Assembly: GCA_036186865.1 (NCBI GenBank)
Contig: AP025055.1
Coordinates: 23,323,143 to 23,387,142, forward strand
Origin: Eustoma russellianum
Taxonomy: Eukaryota; Streptophyta; Magnoliopsida; Gentianales; Gentianaceae
Length of the DNA: 64,000 nt
Direction: 5' to 3'
Shown: positions 1-10,750 of the stretch, piece after piece
Layout: every line of letters begins with the position of its first letter
How positions within the stretch are numbered: position 1 is the first letter of the stretch
Notes under the pieces: generated by a model
Databases searched by the model: none
Seen by the model: the letters and a program-made list of their open reading frames with translations, nothing else
Told to the model about the DNA's origin: nothing
Program-made: the position numbers and the translations under genes

Positions 1-2
1 GG

Positions 3-2688
3 CTTTGTATCGATTATAGAGAGTTGAATAAAGTTACCATCAAGAATAAGTATCCTCTCCCACGAATTGAGGACTTGTTTGACCAGCTCAAGGGTGCTAA
101 AATCTTCTCTAAAATTGACCTCCGATCAGGATATCATCAATTACGAGTGAAGGCCGAGGATATCGCAAAGACAGCTTTCCGCACAAGGTATGGTCACTAT
201 GAATTTTTAGTGATGCCATTTGGATTGACAAATGCCCCTGTGGCTTTTATGGATCTTATGAATACTGTCTTTCGAGAACAGTTGGATAAGTTTGTAGTGG
301 TATTCATAGATGATATCCTTGTGTATTCTTCTGACGAGCAAACTCACACTGAGCATTTGAGAACCGTACTAGGCATTTTGAGGCAGAAACAACTTTATGC
401 AAAGTTTAGCAAGTGTGAGTTCTGGTCAAGAAGTGTAGCTTTCCTGGGTCATGTGATATCAGAAGAGGGGATTGCTGTTGACCCGAAGAAGGTGGAAGCT
501 ATAACTGAATGGCCTAGACCTACCAACGTCACCGAAGTGCGAAGTTTCTTGGGTCTAGCGGGTTATTACAGAAAATTTGTTGAGGAATTCTCGAGGATTG
601 CCGTACCTCTCAGTCGCCTTACTCAAAAGAAGTCCAAGTTTGAGTGGACGGCGGAATGCGAGCAAAGTTTCACGGAGCTTAAGAAGAGATTAACGACAGC
701 TCCAGTATTGGCCCAACCCTCTAGAACGGATGGATTTGTGATTTATAGTGATGCGTCAAAGAACGGGTTAGGTACGTAAATTATAGTATAAGGTTATGAT
801 CTTGTATACCCATTAAGTTTAGACTAACGCCTTGTTTGTAGGTTGTGTCTTAATGCAAAACGAACGAGTCATCGCGTATGCCTCAAGACAGTTAAAGCCT
901 TATGAGCAAAACTACCCCACACATGATCTTGAACTCGCCGCGGTTGTGTTTGCCTTGAAGATCTGGCGGCATTATTTGTGTGGAGAGAAGTGCGCGGTAT
1001 TCACAGATCATAAGAGCCTAAAGTATTTGTTCTCGCAGAAGGAATTGAATATGAGGCAGCGGAGATGGTTGGAATTGCTAAAAGACTATGACCTAACTAT
1101 TCATTATCACCCGGGAAAGGTTAACAAGGTAGCCGACGCCTTAAGTAGGAAGTCCAGCCATGCACGACAATCACCATTGGAAAGAGAGATGGAGGAGTTT
1201 GGTTTGGATTTGATTGAATCCACGGTGAACGTTCTGACAGTCTTGACTATCACCCCGAGTTTGATTGATCGGATAAAGGAGGCACAGAAGAGAGATAAGG
1301 CTTTAAGTGAGATAATAGAAAGGGTGAAACATAGTCAAGTTGAAGGATTTCGGACTAAGGAGGATGGGAGCTTATGGTTCAAGGAAAGATTATGCGTTCC
1401 GGATGTTGACGAACTTAGGAAAGAAGTTCTGCAAGAAGCTCATAAGTCGAGGTTATCAATACATCCCGGTAGCACCAAGATGTATAGAGATCTCAAGCGT
1501 TACTATTGATGGTCTGGGATGAAAAGACATATTGTGGAATTCATAGAGAGGTGTTTGGTGTGTCAACAAGTCAAGGCGGAACATCAACGGCCCGGTGGAT
1601 TGTTGATGCCGTTGGAGATTCCCGAATGGAAATGGGAACATGTCACAATGGATTTTGTTGCTGGTTTACCAAAGACAAGAAGTGGATGTGACATGATTTG
1701 GGTTATCGTGGCTCGTTTAACAAAGTCTGCCCATTTCTTACCCGTTTCAAGTGAAGCACCTCTTGACAAGTTAGTGAGTTTATATATGGACAGTATTGTT
1801 AGTTTGCATGGAGTCCCGGTAAGTATAGTGTCCGACCGAGATTCACGGTTCACATCTAAGTTTTGGACAGCATTCCAAGAAGCCATGGGTACGGAATTAA
1901 GGTTGAGTACGGCGTATCATCCCCAAACTGATGGACAGTCCGAGCGGACAATTCAAACCTTGGAAGATATGCTAAGAGCTTGCGTGCTGGATTTCAAAGG
2001 GAGTTGGGACAGAATGGTAAAGCTGATGGAATTTTCTTATAACAATAGTTACCACAGCACAATTGATATGGCTCCTTTTGAGGCTTTGTATGGAAGGAAA
2101 TGTAGGTCTCCGATTTATTGGGACGAAGTGGGCGTGAGGACCGTTACTGGACCTGAGCTATTAGAGAAAACGTTAGAGAAGGTGAAAGTCATCCGGGAAA
2201 GACTCAAGACGGCTCAGGACCGCAGCAAGAGTTGGGCAGATTCCAAACGACGACCATTGGATTTTGATGTGGGTGATAAAGTTTATTTGAAGGTATCACC
2301 TACGAAAGGCGTCATGAGGTTTGGAGTAAAAGGCAAGCTAAGCTCTCGTTTCATTGGTCCTTATGAAATACTTGAGAAGGTAGGAGCCTTGGCATATAAG
2401 CTGGCATTACCTCCGGTGTTGGCGCAAGTTCACAATGTATTCCACGTGTCACAATTAAGAAAGTACGTGGCGGATCCAAGTCATGTACTTGAAGCTCAAC
2501 CTTTGGAACTCAAGGACGATGTTACATATGAGGAAATACCCGTGAAAATTGTGGACCGAAAGGATCAAGTGTTGAGGAAGCGAGTGATCCCTTATGTAAA
2601 GGTTCAATGGAGCAATCACACGGAACGTGAAGCCACTTGGGAGCTCGAAGAACAAATGCGGGAGAAGTATCCTCAGCTCTTTGACTAA
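3..2688 (+). pseudogene. Ty3/Gypsy pol: RT, RNase H, integrase, chromodomain (intron-containing, one nonsense)
   Basis: The frame is open from the window edge (LCIDYRELNKV) through RT, with the catalytic FIDDILVYSS around 295-330. RNase H begins at SDASKNGLG and, after the 772-841 interruption, continues as CVLMQ, ending near ADALSRK. Integrase shows an HHCC zinc finger ending CLVCQQVK, then the catalytic core with SDRDSRFTS and HPQTDGQSERT. The protein ends with a chromodomain-like segment (VKVQWSNH, ATWELEEQM) and a stop at 2686-2688. An in-frame TGA at 1507-1509 replaces an expected Trp of the integrase N-terminus, so this copy cannot make full-length integrase. It would copy, process and integrate its own RNA; the chromodomain is thought to steer integration to chromatin. 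Confidence 0.9.
772..841 (+). other. Probable spliceosomal intron inside retrotransposon RNase H
   Basis: The frame is closed here by in-frame stops. Removing 772-841 (starts GTACGT, ends TTGTTTGTAG) rejoins ...KNGLG to CVLMQNERV with no gap in the RNase H fold. A plant branch-point-like CTAAC lies at 824-828, 13 bases before the acceptor, and the segment is AT-rich. At 70 bases it is near the lower size limit for plant introns. The reading frame, both splice sites and the branch point all agree, so a random indel is unlikely. Confidence 0.75.
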
Positions 2689-3689
2689 GGTATGTAAGTT
2701 TCGAGGACGAAACTTTTTGTAAGGGGGTGGAATGTTACACCCCGTGATTTTTAAGTGCAACTTTCGATACTTGGGTCAACCTTGAATGCAACCTAATTAA
2801 TTATGTAGGTAATGTAACTTAGTTACACAAAACATAGAAGAACAAAAGAAAGGGGTTAGAAGTAGAATTAAAAGAAAGTATGGGAAATTACTTAAGAGGT
2901 CCCTACTAGGAGTTAAGGGGAGTTATAGGAAGTTAGTATAACTCCCCATCTCAGCCTTATGGGACGGTTATACCATCAAAAGAAGAGGGGAAACCCGCAG
3001 GAGCAAAGAGAAGGAGAAAGGAGAGGAAGAAGAAGAAGAGAGGAAGGAAAAAGGAAGGATGAAGGCCAACCTAGGTGCAATCTTCACTGAAATTCTGCAG
3101 TAAATCCGTAAGATTAACTAGCAACCAAGGCAAGTAATCTTTCTATACGCTTTACGTAAATTTTGATACTTAAGGCCCTATGTTCTTACAAAGAGAAAAC
3201 ATGAATCACACATTAGTATTCTTGTCTTGCCTATCTTAAATGCTTTGTTATATGTAAGTCTTGTTGCTAATTGTGTAAAGTCTTGTTCTTTGGGCCATAT
3301 TTCTGAAATAGTTGTGCAGTAATTGTTGTTAGTCAACCATGCCCATGAAAGTATATATGTTGATGTGTTTCTTGTCTTGCTCTACTCTTGTGTTGATTGT
3401 ATACACTTAGATGTTGAGAGTAAGTGCAGGAAATTGAGGGATGAGTGATGACATTGTTGTAGTCTTGTTGGTTGGGTATTGTTGATGATAACTCTTGAAG
3501 GTGGTGAATGATTGAAGATTTAGAGTGGATCTTGTTAGACATTCACTAAGCATCAATTCATGATTAGATGTATGTTAAGTATGATGAATCTAGTTGTTAA
3601 GATGGATCTTTAAGTGTTGAACCTGGAAGGGTTGAAGAAGAAAGGAGTTGGGTGGAAGTTACTGCAGAAAAACTGCAGTTTGGCATCGT

Positions 3690-3960
3690 CAGAACACTTC
3701 GAACGCCTACATGAGGTGCTTCAAGTCACATTAGGCGCCTAATGTAGCGTTCCATGTGTCCTGGAACTTTCCCGTACAGAAAAACTACAGTTTAGAACCG
3801 TCCGAACACTTCGAACACCTACTTGAAGCGCTTCATGTCACATTAGGCGCTTCATGTAGGCGTTCAATGTCTACGGAACATCCCCGAACACTTCGAACAC
3901 CTAGTATAGGCGCTTGAAGTCACTATAGGCGCTTCATGTAGCGTTCCAACTGTACTGGAA
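3690..3960 (+). repeat. Diverged direct repeats in the chromovirus LTR
   Basis: Three imperfect copies, roughly 100 bases apart, share the core ACTTCGAACACCTA followed by CTTCATGTCACATTAGGCGC and GTAGCGTTC. They are rich in short inverted motifs (TTCGAA, AGGCGCCT). Function unknown; they could be U3 regulatory repeats. Confidence 0.7.
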
Positions 3961-4411
3961 GACTTTTTGACCCTTTAGGCACCCTATGTAAGTGTAGTAA
4001 CTTTATACACTTCTTTTGAACATAAAATGCAAGGGTATTTGAGGTATATTTGAGGTGTAGATGGTAAGTTTGATTAAGTAAGCATAAGATTGAATTCTAG
4101 TGAATAAGTGAGACAAATAGACTTGGTAAAACACGTTTAGGGAGTGTTTGAGGTGCAAGACCATATCCTTGATAGACAAGATGTATGTGTGTGTGTGTTA
4201 CATGTTGATATGAAGCTATCTGTGCATCCTGCATTATGACATGTGCACTTGCATTTGATTTGAGATATGTTTTGCAAAAGAACAAGAAAGGTAAAGTTTG
4301 CGAAAGACAAAATGGCTGCTGGTTGATCACAGGGTATAAAAGTCACGTCTGCGAAAGCAGGGTATAAAGAGCGTGATCTGTGAATCAACAGCAGGGTATA
4401 AAGTATGTTAT

Positions 4412-4616
4412 GGGGTCGTGGACCTATCAGCACGGAAAATGAAGTATTTTATGGGGCCGTGGACCTATCAGCACGGATATATGATATATGTAATGGGGCC
4501 GTGGACCTTTCAGCATGGATATATGATATATGTAATGGGGCCGTGGACCTTTCAGCACGGATATATGATATATGTAATGGGGCCGTGGACCTTTCAGCAC
4601 GGGGTATAAAGTTATG
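4412..4616 (+). repeat. Tandem array, 42-base unit, about five copies
   Basis: GGGGCCGTGGACCT recurs at 4453, 4495, 4537 and 4579 with exact 42-base spacing, plus a diverged first unit at 4412 (GGGGTCGTGGACCT). The 42-base period is divisible by three, which explains repetitive ORFs on both strands. The motif GGGTATAAA occurs repeatedly around the array (near 4332, 4362, 4395, 4602 and 4639). Confidence 0.9.
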
Positions 4617-5411
4617 ATGGCTGTGGACTGATCACCCATAGGGTATAAAGTTCTGCTACGCGAAGAATATGATATGTAAAGTGATGAAATGTTTTGGGAA
4701 ATGACATGCATGACATGTTTGTGAAAGAAGACATATGCATGGGTGTTGTGTGTGATTTTAAAGAAGTACATGCATCATGATACACGAAGCATAAGACTTG
4801 ACATGCAAGAAATGTGGTTAGTCTATGACTTGTTTATGTGATACGTTGTTTTAATACATGTTGGTTCTCGTAACTGTGTTCACATATGTGTTTTATCTGT
4901 TTTGAGTAATTCTTATTAAGATGCTATTTGTTAACCCGAGCACCTTATTTTTGGGCAATGTTTTATACACTGGTGACTCGACGTGTGTGATTCCGTAGGG
5001 GGTATAGACGGGTTACTTGCTGGCGAAGTTTTCGCTAAGAACAATCATTCTGTCTCCTTTTCAGGTGAGCCTGATTATGAGTTGATATTTATCGAAGACG
5101 ACGGCGAGTGGGCTCAATGGGATGATGGACAAGGGAATAGATAGATGCTGGACTATTTTGTTTGAGTTTGGAACTCATTGTTATTATGTTGTTCTAAAAC
5201 TTATGTCGGCTAGATGAACAAACAGTTTTATTTCCGCTGCAGTTTTCTGGTTGTAATATTGACAACGAAGGTTTAGATTTTATGACGTTTCCGCTGGTTT
5301 TAACTTACATTATGAAGGATGTATGCTTGATCTGCTTGACGCTTCGTAGTTCTCATAGTAGGCTACGGCGGGTGCACTGGTTCCGATAACGGTATCGGGC
5401 TGGGCGCTACA

Positions 5412-6717
5412 ATGTATCCCAAGAACTTTTCCGTGCGTACTCCAAACGTGCACTTCTTCGGGTTTAATCTCATGCGTGAGTCTCTCAGCACAGTAAAAAC
5501 TTCTCTTAAATTTTGAATATACTGATCAAGAGTCCTGCTCTTGATAAGCATATCGTCAATGTAGACTTCCATTATCCAGCCAATTTGTTCACTAAATAAG
5601 GAATTGACCAGACGTTGATAGGTGGCCCCGGCATTCTTCAATCCAAATGGCATAGTTACATAACAATAAGTACCTGACTCTGTTATGAAAGCAGTTTTTT
5701 CCTGATCTTCTAATGCCACGATGATCTGATGATAGCCTTTAAAGGCATCCAAGAAATCAAAGATTTCATGCCCAAGTGTTGAATCCACTAACCTATCAAT
5801 TTTCAGAAGTGGGTAAAATCTTTTGGACATGCTTTGTTGAGGTCAGTGTAATCTATACACATTCTCCAAGACTTATCCTACTTGGGGACCACCACTGGGT
5901 TAGCCAACCAGATCGGACAAAGCACTTCAACAATGAATTTTATAGCCAATAAATTTTTGACTTCTTCTTCAATGACTTTATTCCTTTCTGGAGCGAAGTT
6001 CTGCTTCTTTTGCTTGACTGGCTTTGCCAAAGGGTCAACATTCAGTTTATGCTCAGCTAAATGTGAAGGAATCCCCGGCATGTCCTCCGTAGTCCATGCG
6101 AAGATAATTGCGAACTCCCTCAGCAAGTCATGTAGCTGAGCTAACAGTTCGGATGGCATCCACGTCCCGATCTTTATGACATTCTCAGGCCGGCTCAAGT
6201 CAAGGACGAAGTCTTGTACTGCATCATACGATTGCAAATGTTCCTCGTCTGAGGATATCAGTTCATCAAGACTGACTTGCTGAACTGATTCATTTCCCTT
6301 AGTGGCAATAGCGTAGCAACTCTGTGCTACTTGCGTATCACCTTGTATGGTTACCACTCCCCCTGGAGTGGGAAACTTCATGCTGACGTGTAAAGGTGAT
6401 ACAATGGCCTCCAATGCCACCAAAGATGGGCGGCCCAATATGACGTTGTACGGGGATACGTCCTTAACGACCACAAAGTCTATCCATATGCACCGATAGG
6501 CAGGGGGTTTGCCAAAACTGCAGATGAGCGTGACCAGCCCTGCAGGCCGCACTGCAGCTCCAGTGAAACCATACAGAGAAGAAGTGACAGGCCTCATCAA
6601 GGAGTTGGGTAGACCAAGCTGCTGATATACCCGATAGAACATTACATTCACGACACTGCCGGTGTCCACGTAAACACGTCGGACCTCCACAACTTTGTCG
6701 GGAGCTAGTGTATGCAC
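5412..6717 (-). pseudogene. Ty3/Gypsy protease and N-terminal RT, truncated
   Basis: The protease region carries VDTGSVVNVMF near the start and the flap-like NVILGRPSLVALEA. A linker (FAWTTEDMPGIPSHLAEHKL) leads into RT (NPVVVPK). An in-frame TAG (5876-5878) follows VVPK where the family has Lys or a similar residue. A frameshift near 5820 separates CIDYTDLNKACPKD from the next block (FLDAFKGYHQI, MPFGLKNAGATYQRLV, VYIDDMLIKS). The frame stops at FLGYI, where chromovirus LTR sequence begins. The catalytic IDD is present, but the remaining RT, RNase H and integrase are missing from the window. Confidence 0.85.
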
Positions 6718-8426
6718 AACTCTATCATTAAACCTGTGTTGTTGGAGTCCAATGGAATGGGATCTTCTGGCCCATATGTCAACTCCCTTGCCATCTTGGC
6801 TCTTTTAGATGGTGGACCTGATGAAGTTCCTGAGGAACTGGGTGCACCTTGACCTGTGTGAGGTGGACCTCCAGAGATTGTATATATAATGGCATTGTCC
6901 TGGGGCCGTCCTGTAGCCCCATGTCTTCCTTGCTCCTCATCATCGTCAGTCCTGCGATGCTGAGGTGGGGACTCTGGTCGGCACTTGTTCTTTTGAGGAT
7001 CCTTATGGAAATCCAAGCGGTTGTGCAGGCGTGAATGCGGGTCATAAAACTGCTTTAAGTGACCCTGATCGATCAATCGCTTGACAGCCTGGGCAAGCTG
7101 CCTGCAATCCTCTGTATCATGCCCGATATCCCTGTGGTATCGGCAGTAAAGTTTAGGGTTTCTCTTTCCCCTAGGCCCGTACAGAGGCTCTGGATCTGTC
7201 CTCAGACCGTCTTTCTCTATGACGGTCAAAATATAATCTTGTGAGGCTAACAGGGGTAAGCCATCCTTACCACCTTTGTCCTTTCCGCCTATGCGATCGA
7301 ACTCACTACGCCGATCACGGTTTTTTCCTTCATGTCACCGATCTTCCTTTTTTGAACTGGATCGGCTTTCTTCCCGGGCTCCGTGCTCGTCTTCTCTCTT
7401 CAATCTGTTTGCCTCCTCTCCTCGGGCAAACTGATGAGCTTTCTCCAAGCATTCTCTTAGAGTTGTGGGCCCCTCTTCAGCTAGCTGAGAAAAGAGGCGG
7501 CCAGCCCGGAGGCCGTTAATAAAGGCAGCAGCTTTGACACCTTCATTTCTGTCACTGACCTGCAGTGACTCATCTGAGAAACGTTGCATATATTTTAACA
7601 CAGATTCATCTGGACCTTGTCTCAAGGTCATCAGATGAGATGAGTTCTTCACAAATGGGGTACTGGACACGAATTGTGACTTGAACTTCTATGCCAGCTG
7701 TTTAAAAGATTTCACAGATTTTGATGGAAGCTCTTGGAACCATCTCCTGGCCTTTCCCCTTAAATATAAAGGGAAAGTCTTGCAACGCAGAGGGTTTGGG
7801 ATGTTTTTCAGACTCATTACAGTTTGGAACTGGAAGAGATGATCCGCAAGGTCCCGTCATAAGTGTCCATCTTTGGCACATCGAAGCTGTCTGGCGCCAA
7901 ATATTCTGCAATATCCCAAGAAAAGGGACTTCCTTGGGCTGCTTGCACAAACTCGTGTCTGTGCTCTTCGTAATAAGCTCTCGGCCTGCAAAGAACTTCC
8001 TCGTCCCTGGGGACGCTCTTTAAAGACTTTGACCTCACACTTAAGTGAGGTCTGGACATATGTTCTGACTCCACGGTTGGAGCTTTGAAACTGTCTTCTA
8101 GCATCCGTCATAAGACCTTTAGGCAGTCTAGAGGACTGGCCTTGTGATACATCTCTAGGGGGAAGAGGTGGATCTTCCTCCATATTTTGCACCTCTCGCT
8201 GTTTGCCTTTGAGACGCTGTACCATGGCTTCAAACACTTCCATGTTCTCTGCAACGTATTTTATCGCTTTATCCCTTTCTTCCCTTGAAACTTCCGGGAC
8301 ATGATTAGGATTAGGCATAGGCGATTCAGATACCCGAGAAACCTGCTCTGAGACACCTGAACGCGTAACCATGCGTCGTGGTTGGTTAGATGACTCACCC
8401 AAACCTTCTCGACGACCTTTTGTCAT
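6705..8426 (-). pseudogene. Ty3/Gypsy gag (Tat/Retand-like), frameshifted
   Basis: Starts with ATG at 8426 (MTKGRREGLGES), about 75 bases downstream of the LTR end. The N-terminal third is in one frame. It shifts near 8020 to a second frame (PRAYYEEHRHEFVQAAQG, YLAPDSFDVPKMDTYDGT) and returns by about 7670 (MTLRQGPDESVLKYMQRF, AAAFINGLRAGRLFSQL), the retrotransposon-gag core. A TGA near 7335 interrupts before the CCHC-like knuckle (YCRYHRDIGHDTEDC, near 7140). Gag would form the particle shell; this copy cannot without repair of at least two frameshifts and one stop. Confidence 0.85.
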
Positions 8427-8483
8427 AGGTAAACGTTGGCTGTTTTGAGTTTGAACTTTTTACTGGATTAAGGGACTAAGGGG

Positions 8484-8502
8484 CCCTACTTCTAGCGCCA
8501 AA
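8484..8502 (-). promoter_or_regulatory. Putative primer-binding site of the Tat-like element
   Basis: Directly adjoining the LTR end, the minus strand reads TTTGGCGCTAGAAGTAGGG. A TGGCGC start at this place is usual for plant Ty3 elements primed by a cytosolic tRNA; which tRNA I cannot tell by eye. Confidence 0.6.
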
Positions 8503-9828
8503 TGATGAAGCCGGATCTTCACCAAGGATCAAAGATGACCTCAAATAAACGTCGTCAGCTAACTTGTAGAGTTGTTAACTGACTTTGAAGATTGCAGCTG
8601 GAATAGCTTCCTGAATGTCATGCACAAGGAAGCAAAGCTCAGAGGTCTCGGGGGGATGACCCCGGGTAAAACCCTCCAACGCTCAAGTCAGTTTGGGCCA
8701 TTTCTCACTGAGAATGTATTTTTGTGTATGGAGTTAGAAAATTCTCACAGTTATTGGCTGAGGAGCAAGATTCAGTGTATTAGCTCCAAGTCGTTTAAAG
8801 AATGGATTTCGGATCCCTTTTTTTGGTCTGTATTGGTTTGCTTTTATCAGCTGTTTCCCGCCCCTGACCTCTGATAGCAGATGGGATGTTTGCTTGGGGC
8901 AGAAAGCCTAGGACGCCGTAGGTCTGCTGATGTGACTTGTAGACTGGGTGATGTGACTAATAGGTATGCTGGAGTGACCTTGGCGTGTACAGGCTGAATA
9001 GCCAGCTGTAGTCACTATATTTGAATTGCACTTCTGCCTGATGGTTCCATGATGTAACGCGGTGTTTGATTCCTTCGCTGAAGTGCCCAACCAAGCTTCG
9101 CCGAAGCGTAACATCAAGTCTTGCTGAAGTGCAACGTTGAATCTAGATGAAGTGGTCTGAAGTGCGGTACTTGGGCAGAAGCTGAAGTTGAAGTTGGTGC
9201 CGAGGTGCAAACCTTGGCATATTCTTCGATAATATAATGAATGTCATGCAGCCCCACTGAAGTGCGGTCAAGGCTGAACGACAATGCTTGGGTGCTGAAC
9301 TGCAGAAATTGTACCATTGACTGTCGTTGACTAACAGATGATTAATTATGGTTTATCAGTTCAAACGAACGACACTGCAGCGTATGAACTCTACAAGCCT
9401 GTAAGATTCCATGAACTTCTCGGATTTGATGCAAAATATAGAAGGAGAAGAGAGAAGAAGAGCACGTGTATGCAGAGGAGGAGAGGAGAAGAAAATTGGA
9501 TTTTGAGTGAGTGACCAGAGAGGTCAGCTAGGCCACTATTTATAGGGAAAAAATCGATTAGGATAGTTAATCGACAGTTTAACCACAGCCGTCGAATCAG
9601 AGTGCTACCGTTAGATCAGATAACCACTTTTCAAATTTGAATTACGGTTAAGTAACCAATTTTTTAAATTTGAATTACAGTTAAGCAACCGACTTTCAAA
9701 TTATTTTATCCCTATTTTGAGTATTAATTTCTCATTCATCCGGTATCGTAATTAAGTGATTTCACACCCTAAAATTATCTACTCATTACGTAGATAATCA
9801 AGAGTTTATTAGTTTTCACTTGTCATCA
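8503..9828 (-). repeat. 5' LTR of the Tat-like element
   Basis: On the plus strand it runs TGATGAAG...CTTGTCATCA, i.e. TGATGA...TCATCA short inverted ends, about 1326 bases. On the minus strand it begins TGATGACAAGTG and ends CTTCATCA just before the primer site. A minus-strand TATAAATAG (9536-9544) would drive transcription toward gag. The second LTR is not in the window, so the outer edge rests on the end motif only. Confidence 0.75.
9536..9544 (-). promoter_or_regulatory. LTR TATA box
   Basis: The minus strand reads TATAAATAG about 1 kb upstream of the LTR/primer-site boundary, within the LTR and oriented toward gag. Confidence 0.55.
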
Positions 9829-10189
9829 ATGAAAACTAATTATAACTCAGCTCAAAGTACGTTGCTAACCACAATTTACAACTTGTCACATTTCAATTTA
9901 TTTCTAATTTCTCAAACAAAGCTAATATTTGCCTTAAGATCTGATGTCAACTCTACACACATCTTGCTTGAACAACATATTAATTCTCTCATTGCTTTGA
10001 ATAGTCGTCATCTATACACAAAACATAAGACGCCCAAGCACTAAAGGCCACTTTTCCCTTATCAAAAAATCATTTCAACCCTGAATTATCTTGAAGATCA
10101 TGTTTATCTAACATGGAATCTCAAGCAATCAAGAAGCCATCCTCATCTTCAAAATCATATATACAACTACTGAAGTCATAATAGAACAA
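9829..10189. other. AT-rich interval without recognisable gene
   Basis: Between the Tat LTR and the SINE. One 74-codon frame (9820-10044) has no recognisable motif. A short inverted repeat (TTAGTTTTCA / TGAAAACTAA) straddles the LTR edge. I see nothing else. Confidence 0.5.
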
Positions 10190-10372
10190 CAATAACATTA
10201 TCCCATTGCCTTAGAGGTTCCCGCCAATGGCAGGGTATGGGGGTCGGATGTACGCAACTATACTCATGTGTTAGAAACACATTGATGTTGTTTCTCGATG
10301 ACCCATAATAAAAATTATGTCAAGCTGTGTCGATCAACTGCTACTTCAAAATATAAGAAGCGCAAACAGTTT
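10190..10372 (-). mobile_element. TTG-tailed (TS-like) SINE copy
   Basis: Nearly the same sequence as 41789-41957: shared blocks include CATTGCCTTAGAG, GTATGGG, GATGTACGCAAC, CTCATGTGTTAGAAACACA and GATCAACTGCTACTTC. On the minus strand it ends with ATGTTATTGTTGTTC, a TTG-type tail as in plant TS SINEs. The minus-strand 5' part has a box-A-like TAGCAGTTGATC. No clear TSD was found for this copy. Confidence 0.65.
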
Positions 10373-10428
10373 AGTGAGTCATTTTGCTTTATTCTATCAT
10401 ATTCCAAAGTCAAAGAAAGATGTGCCTT

Positions 10429-10745
10429 TTACTCCGTTGAAAATAGAAACGTTTCCACTGTACTGATAAATATGCTATAAAAAAGACGATGTTGATGTGA
10501 CGTTAATGCATTAGCCAGGACAACATCTTGATCTATTAGCATCCTTCGATGCTTAGATCCCCATATGGTTCTACTAAACGTGTCAAATAACCATTCAAAT
10601 GCTTTAATAGTCTCATTATACAGCAATGCAGCATCAAACACCATAGTTTGCTTATGGTTATTCATGCCTACAAATAGTGCAACAGACTGATCGTAGTTAT
10701 TTCTATATGTGGTGTCAAATTACACATCCCCAAAAATTGCAAAAT
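10429..10745 (-). pseudogene. FAR1/FRS (MULE-derived transposase) fragment
   Basis: Minus-strand reading gives FDTTYRNNYDQSVALFVGMN, then NNHKQTMVFDAALLYNETI and FEWLFDTFSRTIWGSKHRRM. This matches the core of the MULE transposase domain shared by FAR1/FHY3-related proteins, including the Asp of FDTTY that belongs to the catalytic triad. Only about 100 residues remain. A stop precedes FDTTY, and the 5' side is cut at 10745/10751 by a copia LTR. Whether it came from an active MULE or a domesticated FRS gene cannot be told. Confidence 0.75.
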
Positions 10746-10750
10746 CTGTC
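10746..10750 (+). repeat. Target-site duplication, left copy (CTGTC)
   Basis: CTGTC immediately precedes the copia 5' LTR and recurs immediately after the 3' LTR at 19401-19405. Confidence 0.85.

Larger units (their letters stand above)
1..5411 (+). mobile_element. Ty3/Gypsy chromovirus (Tekay/Del-like), 5' part outside window
   Basis: Seen: pol domains in the order RT, RNase H, integrase, chromodomain, then a polypurine tract (about 2719-2732) and a 3' LTR running TG...CA. Known: this order with a C-terminal chromodomain marks the chromovirus branch of Ty3/Gypsy; the Tekay/Del assignment is inferred from the long LTR and protein flavour. The right end (GGGCGCTACA, 5411) falls exactly where a minus-strand RT reading frame is cut, so this element inserted into the neighbouring Ty3 element. 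The TSD is predicted to be ATGTA (5412-5416); its partner lies left of the window. Confidence 0.88.
2733..5411 (+). repeat. 3' LTR of the chromovirus
   Basis: Starts TGTTACACCCCG directly after the purine tract AAGGGGGTGGAA and ends GGGCGCTACA. It is about 2.68 kb, long for an LTR, as in Tekay/Del elements. Inside are diverged repeats at 3690-3960 and a 42-base tandem array at 4412-4616. No credible gene lies in it; small ORFs over the arrays are repeat artefacts. Confidence 0.85.
5412..9828 (-). mobile_element. Ty3/Gypsy Tat/Retand-like element, 5' half, cut by the chromovirus
   Basis: On the minus strand, from high to low coordinate: LTR (9828-8503), primer-binding site, gag, protease, and the start of RT, ending at 5411 where the chromovirus LTR begins. 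The gag zinc finger (CRYHRDIGHDTEDC) and the DTGS protease followed directly by RT are typical of the non-chromodomain Tat branch; the exact lineage is inference. The remainder should lie beyond the chromovirus, left of the window. Confidence 0.85.

Noticed and set aside
4373..4771. Overlapping repetitive ORFs on both strands
   Set aside because: They are produced by the 42-base tandem array, whose period is a multiple of three; no domain is visible.
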